Notes under the pieces: generated by a model | What the model was told of the DNA's origin: nothing | What the model saw: the letters and a program-made list of their open reading frames with translations, nothing else | Databases searched by the model: none | Part shown: positions 1 to 9,541 of the stretch, one piece after another | Numbering within the stretch: the first letter of the stretch is position 1 | How the letters are laid out: each line of letters opens with the position of its first letter | Source of the DNA: Pollenia angustigena | Taxonomy: Eukaryota; Arthropoda; Insecta; Diptera; Polleniidae | Length of the DNA stretch: 64,000 nt | Assembly: GCA_930367215.1 (NCBI GenBank) | Contig: OV884058.1 | Coordinates: forward strand, 220,204,208-220,268,207 | Direction: 5' to 3' | Program-made: the position numbers and the translations under genes

Positions 1-24
1 TTGTTGAAAAGCAAAAAATATTCA

Positions 25-337
25 CCCGTATTCAAAACAAAAATTTAGTTACTGCGTATCCCCTGATTAAGGATTTCTTATTCAAAACACTTTTTAATAA
101 ACTATGATTATCGAATGATCAAAGACTTTTTAACTCCTAATCAACTGCTGTCAATTTGTTGTTTCTATCAATTGAATTTAACTAAAACAGAGATGTTAAA
201 ATGTTTCTTAACCGGGCGATTGAAAAGTGTTTTGAATAAACTCATGACTAAATGGTGATCAAGCTTAATTAACATTTTAGTTGCTCACTCGATGAGCGGA
301 AATAGCCGGAGTACACAAATTTTCGTTTTGAATACGG
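25..337. repeat. Small TIR element (MITE-like)
   Basis: The left end CCCGTATTCAAAAC (25-38) is repeated in inverted form near 325-337, and the similarity runs on into AAAATTT-rich sequence for about 25 bases. A second inverted pair lies inside (AAAACACTTTT near 83-93 against AAAAGTGTTTTGAATAA near 224-240). There is no coding capacity. The nested inverted repeats suggest a foldback-type MITE; I could not find a target-site duplication, so the superfamily is open. Confidence 0.5.
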
Positions 338-420
338 TTGATTGTGTCTAGACGGTATGCTATAATTGTGAACAAAAGTTTGCTGACATCGTTAACAAAT
401 GCCTGTATTAATACAGGCAT

Positions 421-941
421 ACGTTTGTTGGAAAAATTTGGTGTCTAAACGATATGTTGGCACTGAAAGCTAATTTTTCAACATAAATTTGCTGATTAAA
501 CATATCGTGTAGACTTAGCTTATGACTGATTCGTGTCAAACATTCAAATTATTATTTCAATAGTGTAAATTAATGAAACGGCTTAGAATATAAGTAAAAA
601 ATAATAATTTTAAGTTTTGCCATTCATTAAATCTGACATGAATAAAGATATCACAATGAAATTTTAAGTTATGTAGATTGAAATGATCTTAAAACAGTGC
701 ACTTAAAAACATCCCCCTTTTTGAATAAAAATATATCATAATTCTCAATCAAAAGCATTTTCTTACTAAATGCTAAAAAACATAAAAGTTCAAATTTGAC
801 CTTAGAATTCTTAATGACTGCTAAACCGATTTAAAAAAATTAAAACTTTAGGAAAGTTCAAGAAGTCAAAAGTTATAGATTTTTGGCCGATGAAAAACGA
901 CTTTCAGCCACTATGCGCCGCATGGATGACAAGCAAAAAAA
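421..941. other. AT-rich stretch without recognisable gene
   Basis: Short interrupted reading frames only. No TIR pair, RNA gene or coding remnant was recognised. Confidence 0.5.
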
Positions 942-1694
942 GGCCCAGTTATGCGAACGTTGCTGTACCCGTAATGTACCGCACCGTACTGTAAGTACGT
1001 TGGTGCACTTATAGAACATTTAAAAACGTGTCATATGTTTTTCCCACACATAAACGAAAAGCAACAGTAAACATAAAACAATACACACAGTGATGGGAAT
1101 CAAAAATGTTTAAATGGTGACCGCTGTGCAGAAAAAGTACCAAGTGATTTAAATGGTATTAAAAAAGTATTTTGTGTATGCAAAAAACGTTTATAAATAA
1201 ATATTTATTTTAAAGATTAACAATAAACAAATAAGAATTTTAGTGTATATATTTTTAGCATACATATATTGTAAATATGCATACACGAAACAAAGTTTTG
1301 ATACCATTCAAAGCCTTTTATATGTTTCTCATTTCCATTGTTTGTGTATATGCATTTGATTATTTTGTAATCCTAAGCATATGCAAATTTGTATAAGTAT
1401 ATGGAAATATGTTGTATTGTAAGTTGCTTTGTCGCAATTCCGTAGCTATACTGAAAAAAGTACCAAAAAAAAAGAGCAAAAATACCCGCATTCAATGTAA
1501 CATACAAGCCGCCCATACTGTCTTACAAATGTCACGTAACAACGGCATGAAATTCTACTTCATACAGATTGGTTCGTTGCAACTACGGTACATTGCATTT
1601 CGGTAAGCTTTTGTATTGGTTTTCATATAACAAAAAGCGAACAGCTGATGGATACATTCCTGATACGGTACAGCAACGTTCGCCTAACTGAGCC
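942..1694. repeat. TIR element of about 750 bp
   Basis: GGCCCAGTTATGCGAACG at the left end (from 942) is matched by its inverted copy ending at 1694, with TIRs of about 28-30 bp differing at two or three positions (GCGAACGTTGCTGTACC is shared). The interior is AT-rich with only a short spurious frame (1409-1606). This is a non-autonomous DNA transposon; no clear target duplication was seen, so the superfamily is not assigned. Confidence 0.65.
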
Positions 1695-3623
1695 TTAAGT
1701 CCTTGCTATCGATGTCCCAAAGGGATGTTTCAATTCTGGTATCTGTTGTCACGGGAGATTGTCTTTAGGTTGGCATGCAGATGATATGGTGAAATTTAGG
1801 GGAAGGACGTAGAACAGCTTCCTGTAACTTGCACTTGCGAGCAGGCGACTGGTCGAAGTGGGATTTGACAGCTTTGAACGATTGTATGTTATCGCTTGCG
1901 TTGTACTTCACTAGCTTAAAATTGTTGCAGTAACTGATTGTGGGTTATTAAATTCGTATTTCGTCCTGTTAAAATTTAATAAAAATATAGTTATTTTACG
2001 AATAGCTTTTTTTACACATTTATGTTTGTTATTCAAAAAACAAACTACCAAAAAATAACGGTTTTTTCGTACTTTTTTGTTATGTAATTTGAATTTCTGT
2101 CGGTTAAAATATATTTTTTAAAAGTGACAACTATTAAATTTTCAGAATATGCTGTTAAAAAAATACAAAATTTAAAAATTAATGTAAAATTAATTTATTT
2201 TAAATGAAGTCAAAATGATCCGTTTTTTAAAAAAAATTTAAGTTGTTCAAATGAATTTTCTTTTGAATTTAGCTACACAATATTTTGAGTGAAGAGCGGA
2301 TTATTAAATTATAAGTTCGGGTTTGGTTGTTAAAGTGAAACCCCATCATATCATAATGGATCATTAGGCCAAGTGTGTCAAATGGATACTATTGGCCAAT
2401 TCTACCTAACGTTATCTTTATATCTATTTCATATCTATAATTAAACTAATATCATGCCATTTAAAAGCTATTTCTTTATGATACAATTAATAATATATCG
2501 TTGAATGAAAGATAATGTTGCAAGAAAAACAATATAATTTTTTAATTTTTTTCTAACTATGCCACTGTTTAACTAATCACAGTCCTTATGCATAAATGTG
2601 AAGAAGTATATTTGTTTTGAATTGGTTTATACTGAAGTGGAGAACAAAAGTGAATGATGTGTTTGCCTGAATGGTTCGTACGTGTACCGAAACATGTACC
2701 CAAAACATATACATCTACACATATGAATACCTACGTAAAGTTTGTTCGGTCATAATGTCCCAACTCTAAGAGAAGAAATGTAATAAAAAGAAAGAAAAAA
2801 ACTGAATAAATGGCTGATCAGACGTAAAACAGCAGTAGTCCATACACGTGTCTATGACTCTTTCCAAATTCATACACAAGTATCCTGCTCAAATGTACGT
2901 GTATGTGTGGTTGTACATACAATTTCGTATATGATGGCATCTGTGTAAATGTGTTTGTAATTTATCCCTGTACAATATTTTGAGTACATAATATCCACAT
3001 TTCTTCATCGTTTTGGTTGCATTTTGCTTATTGCAACGGTTTATGGTCATAAAATAGACCAAATAAACAACCAAAACCATGTCATATGTGTGTGAGTTGC
3101 AAAAAGCGAACAAGTAACGGAATATATAACAAAAAAAAAAAGGCAACGACTTCAACTAGTGTGGCAGCTTCAAATCCTATATGACCAAAAAAATGCTACA
3201 AGCGATGACGACGAATATTGGATGGGCTATACGAAATTTTAAACCATGTACTAAATAAAAACTCTATAAATACAAGACAATTTGTGTAATAATTTAAATC
3301 AAAGATGTAATACCGGCATTATAAAGCCTCTTACAGGAATATTTTAAGCAATTTTAAATTAAATGTCCAGGGCTGTGAAGTCGTCAAGAATAGTTTCAAC
3401 TCGGACTCAAACAGTTGAAATTTTTTAGGGTCCGACTTCGACTCTGGTAGAAACACCGAAACTCCAATTCCATATATGTGACTCCAACTCCAAGTCCTGA
3501 AAAAAAACGAAAAATCAATTAAATTAGATAATTATTTCAAAGCAAATTACGATCTACCAAAGTTTAAATACAATTTGGTTAAAAGATTAATGTTTGAGTA
3601 TTGACTGCCAGCAGTCATCAATG
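1695..3623. other. AT-rich stretch, nothing recognised
   Basis: Contains only short frames and CATA/CACA-type simple sequence. No transposon end, coding remnant or RNA gene could be supported. Confidence 0.5.
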
Positions 3624-3861
3624 GCTGTGAGTGTTAAACGGCAAAACCCTCTGAAGAAGTTGAGTGGTTACAATTGAAACATGTAGGGGTAACCTGTCCG
3701 TGAAAGCCTGGGTTCCAGACCCGCGGCGGTCAAGAATGAAAAATTATCAGTAAATTTTAATTAATTTCATGTTGTAAATAAAATTTCTTTCTTCATGAAA
3801 ATATTTTAATGAAAATTAATTTGATGAGCTTTAGCCTAATTAAAGAGAATATCAAAAATTG
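3624..3861 (+). repeat. SINE-like repeat B, copy 1
   Basis: Starts GCTGTGAGTGTTAAACGG and shares about 230 bp with the copy at 17749. A pol III B-box-like GGGTTCCAGACCC lies near 3710-3722, about 87 bp from the start, followed by an AT-rich body (TCAAGAATGAAAAATTATC, then TTTCTTTCTTCAT). The B-box and dispersed copies support a tRNA-related SINE; a convincing A-box was not seen. A third, 5'-truncated copy is at 34431. Confidence 0.5.
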
Positions 3862-3905
3862 AATTGGAATCGTGGTTTTATTTGTGGGTACAAAGCAATC
3901 AGGCG

Positions 3906-3995
3906 GCAAATTACGGAATTCGATATCGATCGGAATTACAATACAATTTAAATGGAAATCGATATCGAATGCCGTAATTTACCCACAGGTATGTG
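3906..3995. repeat. Inverted repeat rich in GATATCGAT
   Basis: GCAAATTACGG...TTCGATATCGAT on the left faces ATCGATATCGAATGCCGTAATTT on the right, an imperfect hairpin of about 25-bp arms. More ATCGATCGATATC follows at about 4002-4016. No function can be assigned. Confidence 0.4.
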
Positions 3996-4118
3996 ACGAA
4001 AATCGATCGATATCAAATCGATTGCTTTTAGCAGGTGTGATGAATTTCAGGCAACTTTAAAATCAATTCGTAACTATAGTTAGTCTTCATTTTTTGTTTA
4101 AAATCCAGTTCAACTAAT

Positions 4119-4327
4119 GGTGTTTTCTTTTCTGCAAAAAATGTGACATTTTATTAAAAAAAAATGCAATTTGGTGTCTGTTTCTTAAAAATTTTGCTCC
4201 CGAAAAGGGTGGCTCGTTTTATTCTATAAAACTGACCCTTTTTGGGAGCAAAATTTTTAAGAAACAGACACCAAATTGCATTTTTTTTAAATAAAATGTA
4301 AATTTTTTTTGTAGAAAAGAAAACACC
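4119..4327. repeat. Long near-perfect hairpin (foldback repeat)
   Basis: About 90 bp from GGTGTTTTCTTTTCTGC (4119) to the AAAAGGGT near 4206 are repeated in inverted form from ACCCTTTTTGGGAGC to GAAAACACC (4327), with a loop of only about 25 bases. Differences are few, mostly in A/T run length. A transcript crossing it would fold into a long stem. It is probably a foldback MITE; no duplication of the target site was identified. Confidence 0.65.
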
Positions 4328-5157
4328 ACAACATTAATAAAATTAAATTAATTATAATGTAGACAGAACAAAAGAAGAAAATGTTTTTGAAATCAATTTT
4401 TAAAGATACTGAAAACGATATAATCGATTTGAAATCGTTTGTCATGAAAATCGTTTGACATATTTTGCTAATTTGTACAAGATAAGTCCGATATGATAAC
4501 AAACGCTATGACTTTACCAAAATATGGGTCAGTTGCTTCTAGAAGGTACAAAAATTTTATACGGAGTAGGTTGTTAATACTATGAAGTTGCTGATTTACA
4601 AATTTACGAATTTAAGGTTGATTCAAAACTACACACACACACACACACATATACACATGAAAACATGTGAATGGAAACACAACAGAGATAAATAAGGTTG
4701 AAATTTGAATTCATTCATACATTGTGTCAAACTTTATAAGCAAATACTTATACACATACATTCTTTAAACAAATTTGTATGCATTTCAATACGTGTACGT
4801 TTACGAAGAAAACAGACCCAGTAGATAAAAATTCCAAGTGTTATTATCTACATTTATGTTTTTGTAATTTGTAATGTACAAATATATTTTTATAAAGTTA
4901 ATTAGCAGATACTAGCGGAGTAGCCCGATTTTTATGTATTATCTTAAAATTTCAAACAACATATAAATCGGGAATTTTTGTTTCTTTTTGTGAATAATGT
5001 AACGATCTTTTAATCATTAAAAACAAACAAAAAGTTCTTGTTGTTCCTTAAGATTAGAGTTTTTTTTTTCCCGGAGTTTTTCGATTCCCGGGAAAGCGGG
5101 AAATTTTTTGGAATTTCCCGGGATCCCGGGATCCCGCTCCATATTAATAATACACAG
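4328..5157. other. Non-coding AT-rich stretch with (AC)n and CCCGGGATC block
   Basis: Contains an (AC)n run near 4632-4649 and, at about 5070-5143, an unusual GC-rich block in which CCCGGG and GGGATCCC alternate, in strong contrast to its surroundings. No gene was recognised. Confidence 0.45.
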
Positions 5158-5326
5158 TAACATAGCGTTTACATTTGCCAGTACTGGCAAGACAGAAGCA
5201 ATTCATTCAAACTTTTTCACTAATACATAAACACTTTTACAGCTATTTTGTTTTTGCATTGTTTTGCCAACTAATATGTATATGCTTACTGTCTTGCCAG
5301 TACTGGCAAATGTAAACGCTGTGTTA
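5158..5326. repeat. MITE with 38-bp TIRs
   Basis: TAACATAGCGTTTACATTTG at 5158 and its inverted copy ending at 5326 form TIRs of about 38 bp with a single mismatch. Each TIR carries the perfect 16-bp palindrome TTGCCAGTACTGGCAA. The 169-bp element has no coding capacity. TA-type flanks would suit a Tc1/mariner or related family, but the target duplication is ambiguous. Confidence 0.7.
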
Positions 5327-6460
5327 ATTTGTTTTTAAATAAAACAAACTTTTATAAAAAAAACGCAAGGTAACTTGGTTTCAAAGTAAATAAAAGAAAT
5401 CCTTAAATACTACATAATTAAATGAAGATTAAAAGAGGAACTTGAATTATTATTACCTTACGGTTTTATATGTAAATTCCGTATTATTATTATCATGCTC
5501 TAGATACAAGATAACAAATTAAGATAAACATAACAATTTAATTCATAAAACAATAATAAAAACAAACACAAATTGAGGTACTCAAGATATGAGATCAAAA
5601 AGTTAATTCATAAAATAGATAAAATATTTTAAATAAGTATATTAACATTTTTTAACGGCTTAGGAACTAACTTTCTGACACACTCAAAGCGCTTAGTAAG
5701 TCGTCAAAAAGTAGATTGATTATTTTATTTACTAATTACCATGTTTCCGAAAAATTTCGTTAATTTTTTTTACCGAGATCGGATAAATAGTTAAAAGTGC
5801 ACCGTTGTAGAAAGCTTTTGATTCACAATAAGAAGCATTTTTTTATAAACAACGTCTATATCAGTCAAATGTATGTCAAGGTTCATAGCATCAACCTCTT
5901 ACAAACCTTTTCATTTCATTAGGTCTATCTGTAATCTTTAGGACAATGTGTTTTTCAAATTGTATGTTGTAGTATCTGATACGAGTTTCCAAATTTTTTT
6001 TTTATTTCGGTTTCCCCGCTCTTCAAGGGTATATAAACCAACACAAATTGAAAAAAATTTGTATTTATCACCTAATAAACATATCGCTCCTTCATTGCAA
6101 CATAGTCATATCTCAAAAAATCAAAAATTTTAAGTTATTTAAGCAAAGTGTTCCTTCATGCCTTCTCGTATTTTATCTCAAACTGAACCGAAGTTATACC
6201 AAAATATATCTTTAAATCGGTACATTTTGAAAACTTTAATCGCATTTTGCCAAGTTCATTTGTTTTTGTAGTTTTGACTATGTTACAATAAAGGAGCTAT
6301 ATGTTTAGGTATCTGCTATTTTAAAGACTTGTCCATGGACAATTAAACTTTACTACCTGTATCTTATTTTGAATTAATGTTCTTTATTAACCATTTTTTC
6401 ATTTTTCGAATTTATTCTATGAGTTAAATTTCAGGTCTGTATTTTATAAGATGTAAAAGA
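5327..6460. other. AT-rich stretch, nothing recognised
   Basis: Only short reading frames; no transposon ends, tRNA or coding remnants could be supported. Confidence 0.5.
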
Positions 6461-6468
6461 CTATCAAG

Positions 6469-7205
6469 TAGTGCTGGGATACCATCGATATTATCTACTA
6501 TCGATATTTATCGATAGTTCAGATTTCACTATCGATATATCGATATTACTATCTACTGAATGTTTGTACTTGTGCAGGAAAACTTTAATAATTTTTTTAA
6601 AAGGCTACAGTCCGTTGTTTTTATCACTTTATTGAATGTATGAGACGTATGTATATACGCACGTAATTTTAGATGGCAGTTTTTTAAAAATTGATAAGTA
6701 CCTTTCTGAAGGAACCGAAGTAACAGGGACTATAAGATATTCCATTGCAATTTTAAAAAATTTTCTAAATTCTAAACCCAAAAAGGTAATCAATCAAGCG
6801 ATCTTATCCTCTAATGGTCGTTCATTGTTTTGTCCTGTGCTTGCAATTGCATTTGGATTTGCATTTTTTTTTTACAACATTACAAAAATATTTGACATTT
6901 CCGTCCCTATATAAACATGTTCAAATTTCGACTTAAATGCCTTTAATTAGCAGTAAAAAGAACTGCTAAGCAATCCATTCCACTTGCATTCTTGTTGTTT
7001 GTATTTATTGCTGTAATTCAGCGCGAATTAATAAAAGCATGTAAAAATTTGCGGCAAAAAACTGTGTGCGTAGCTGCTGTTAGATGTCTTCATAGCTGTA
7101 TTTTAAATAATAAAAATATCGATATTTGTATTTTTCCTATCGATTTTTTCGATATTTTAAGGCTATCGATAATATCGATAGTCTGTCGACAGTTTCCCAG
7201 CACTA
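6469..7205. mobile_element. Non-autonomous hAT-type element, copy 1 (TAGTGCTGGGA ends)
   Basis: The element starts TAGTGCTGGGA and ends TCCCAGCACTA. The 8-bp duplication CTATCAAG lies at 6461-6468 and reappears after the right end, where it has been split at its TA by the mariner: C at 7206, TA at 7207-7208 or 8513-8514, TCAAG at 8515-8519. An 8-bp duplication is the hAT signature. Both subterminal regions (about 6484-6553 and 7117-7191) are packed with TATCGATA octamers. The 737-bp interior has no real coding sequence; a second copy is at 42938-44628. Confidence 0.85.
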
Positions 7206-7321
7206 CTAAAGGGTGGTTAAATTGTAAGGGCCGATGTTGAATGTGAACCACACCTAAACGCCAATTTTTTTTCCGAATTTTATTTGACATTTCTTTATTT
7301 CAGACTTACTCAATTTGAACC

Positions 7322-8407
7322 ATGGAGAGATACACAATCCAACAACGTGTTAAAGTTATCCAGACTTATTATGAAAATGGGCGTTCAAATCAAAATGCAT
7401 ATCGTGCACTTCGTGATTTTTTTGGTCAATTTGATCGCCCAAATGTGCGTACAATCGCAAAAATCGTGGAAAAATTCGAGCAAACCGGGTCTGTAGAAGA
7501 TGTGAGAACACCAGTGCATGCTCGTACAGCTCGTACTGCAGAAAATATTGCTGCTGTTCCCGATAGTGTGGCTGAAGAGCCGTCCACCTCAACTCGTCGT
7601 CGTGCCCAACAATTGCACCTCTCACGCTCGTCGTTGATGAACATTATGCATAAAGACTTGCATTTACACGCGTACAAGGTGCAATTGGCTCAAGAACTAA
7701 AGCCTCTTGACCATTGCAAACGTCATGAATGGGCAGAATGGTGGCAAGAAATGGCAACAGTGGATGATCAATTTTCGAAGAAAATCATCTTCAGTGATGA
7801 GGCACATTTTCACCTCAGTGGATTCGTCAATAAACAGAATTGCCGCATTTGGGCGAATGAGAATCCAAGAGTGATTGTCGAAAAACCAATGCACCCACAA
7901 AGAGTGACTGTTTGGTGCGGTTTATGGGCTGGCGGCATCATCGGGCCGTATTTTTTCCAAAATGAGGCCGGTCAGGCAGTTACTGTGAATGGTGTTCGCT
8001 ATCGTGAGATGATAACGTACTTTTTATGGCCCGAATTGGAAGATATGGATGTGGACGATATGTGGTTTCAGCAGGACGGTGCCATTTTCCACACAGCTAA
8101 CGAAACAATGGCTCTTTTGCGCAACAAATTCAATGGCCGTGTTATCTCACGTAATGGCGATGTCAATTGGCCGCCAAGATCATGTGATTTGACACCGTTG
8201 GACTTTTTTCTTTGGGGTTATTTGAAAGAAAAGGTGAACGTCGATAAGCCAGCAACAATTCAAGAGCTAAAGGATGAGATAATTCGGCACATTAACGGCA
8301 TAGAACCTCCATTATGCCTCAGGGTCATCGAAAATTTGGACCATCGGATGGAGGTGTGCCGCCGTGGTCGCGGCGCCCATTTGGCCGATATTTTGTTCCA
8401 TACATAA
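7322..8407 (+). CDS. Mariner-family transposase, DD41D type, apparently intact (361 aa)
   Basis: Cut-and-paste transposase, acting in the nucleus on the TIRs of its own element. The N-terminal part (about residues 1-115, MERYTIQQRV...) is the helix-turn-helix DNA-binding region. The catalytic domain shows D159 in IIFSDEAHF, D252 in WFQQDGAIFHTA and D294 in LTPLDFFLWGY. The spacing is 92 residues between the first two and 41 between the last two, so DD41D rather than the DD34D of classical mariners; rosa-type elements are the known DD41D group. The ATG follows a 114-bp leader from the left TIR. Length is normal for the family, with no stop or frameshift. Two AATAAA signals follow at about 8430-8440. 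Activity is an inference; the family call is firm. Confidence 0.93.
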   Translation: MERYTIQQRVKVIQTYYENGRSNQNAYRALRDFFGQFDRPNVRTIAKIVEKFEQTGSVEDVRTPVHARTARTAENIAAVPDSVAEEPSTSTRRRAQQLHLSRSSLMNIMHKDLHLHAYKVQLAQELKPLDHCKRHEWAEWWQEMATVDDQFSKKIIFSDEAHFHLSGFVNKQNCRIWANENPRVIVEKPMHPQRVTVWCGLWAGGIIGPYFFQNEAGQAVTVNGVRYREMITYFLWPELEDMDVDDMWFQQDGAIFHTANETMALLRNKFNGRVISRNGDVNWPPRSCDLTPLDFFLWGYLKEKVNVDKPATIQELKDEIIRHINGIEPPLCLRVIENLDHRMEVCRRGRGAHLADILFHT

Positions 8408-8429
8408 TTGAGTAATACCAATATATCAT

Positions 8430-8440
8430 AATAAAATAAA
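8430..8440 (+). terminator. Putative poly(A) signals of the mariner transposase gene
   Basis: Two overlapping AATAAA hexamers lie 23-33 bp after the stop codon and before the right TIR, where a 3'-end signal for the transposase mRNA would be expected. Confidence 0.5.
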
Positions 8441-8519
8441 ATTACAATAATTTCCTAAATAGTTTGTGTTTTATTCAAAATCAACATCGGCCCTTGAAAT
8501 TTAACCACCCTTTATCAAG

Positions 8520-8987
8520 AACAGCTTGATCTTGTGGCCACAGGGTTGTTGGGGGTTTCTCCCAACACGATTGATTCACCCAGTTCGAACACTTTGTCTG
8601 GAAAAACAAAGCTGCCATATGAAGTGCATGTTTAAAGGAGGCATAAGCTTAAGTGCAATTGATTCGTTTAACTCCATTTAAGATATTTTTTAATTTCAAT
8701 TTGTTTTTAATGAAAATTATGCCAAAAATTATTTATAAAAAAACTTTTCTTACAAGTGTTCTCTAAGATTTTATTAAAAATATAATATGTGTGGCAGCAC
8801 AGCTTAATTTTGTCCGGACAAAAGTGAAATGTAAACAATTCAAGTTGAAAATGTTTTAAACAAAATTATTGCTCTATCTCAAGAAGAGAAACTTCAATCT
8901 AAATATAAAAATATTGTTCGGAAACAGTAGGTGAATCTACATAAAAAAAGTTTGAAATTTATTTGAATTAAAAGTTTTTGATATTAA
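8520..8987. other. AT-rich stretch, nothing recognised
   Basis: No coding remnant, repeat end or RNA gene was seen. Confidence 0.5.
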
Positions 8988-9425
8988 AAGATTTTGTTAT
9001 TTGTGCCTTATTCACAGTTTTCATTATTGATAAAAATACTGAAATTTATTGTTGATGGGATAAGCTATTCCTATGCGCACTTCACTGGTTGCTTAGGCCA
9101 GATCGTCAGTAAACTTCATCCATAAAGATTTTAGAAAAACTAGAGATATTTAACCAAATAAAACTGTTAAACGTACAAGACTTATAAGCAACAGTTGTAC
9201 TTGTAACAATATCAAAGTTTAAACAAAAACATCAACAATAAACAGTGAGTTTATCTCATCTTACATTTCTAAGATGAGATAAAATATTTATGGATAAAGT
9301 TTCCTGACGATCTGGCCTAAGCAACCAGTGAAATGCGCATAGGAATAGCTTATCCCATCAACAATAAATTTCAGTGTATTTATCAATAATAAAAATTGGG
9401 AATTAAGCGTAAATAACAAAATCTT
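8988..9425. repeat. Foldback repeat with about 140-bp arms
   Basis: The left arm (about 8988-9130) and right arm (about 9285-9425) are inverted copies of roughly 90 percent identity; GGGATAAGCTATTCCTATGC and GGTTGCTTAGGCCAGATCGT are shared exactly. The spacer of about 155 bp contains a second small hairpin, TTTATCTCATCTTA against TAAGATGAGATAAA with a 6-base loop (near 9249-9283). Either a foldback transposon or a source of long hairpin RNA. Confidence 0.75.
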
Positions 9426-9459
9426 AAAAATTAATCTTCTGCAGTTATGTTGTTGAAAA

Positions 9460-9541
9460 AGTTAAACGTTTTATTCACTTGATTAAATTTTTAATTAAAA
9501 CTGATTTCATTTTTTATTAATGGTTTAATTAAAAAAAATTG
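9460..9541 (-). repeat. Partial copy of the TTAATTAAA-rich MITE family
   Basis: This stretch, read on the minus strand, matches the left half of the complete element at 33051-33293 (TTAATCAA...AAATCAGTTTTAATTAAAAA). Other partial copies are at 48205 and 62918. Confidence 0.55.

Larger units (their letters stand above)
7207..8514 (+). mobile_element. Complete DD41D mariner-like transposon
   Basis: TIRs of 34 bp (7207-7240 and 8481-8514) begin TAAAGGGTGGTTAAATT and differ at only two positions; the flanking TA is the expected Tc1/mariner target duplication. The 1308-bp element encloses one uninterrupted transposase gene. It sits exactly in the TA of the 3' target duplication of the hAT element at 6469-7205, so it is younger than that element. 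Near-identical TIRs and an open gene suggest recent arrival and possible activity. Decayed relatives occur at about 15300, 27368 (minus), 31850 (minus), 34616 and 58886-62448. Confidence 0.92.

Noticed and set aside
6636..6914. 92-codon frame, similar to one at 44030-44341
   Set aside because: Both lie inside the TAGTGCTGGGA hAT-type element; the similarity is DNA-level between two copies, and the second frame starts in an inserted MITE.
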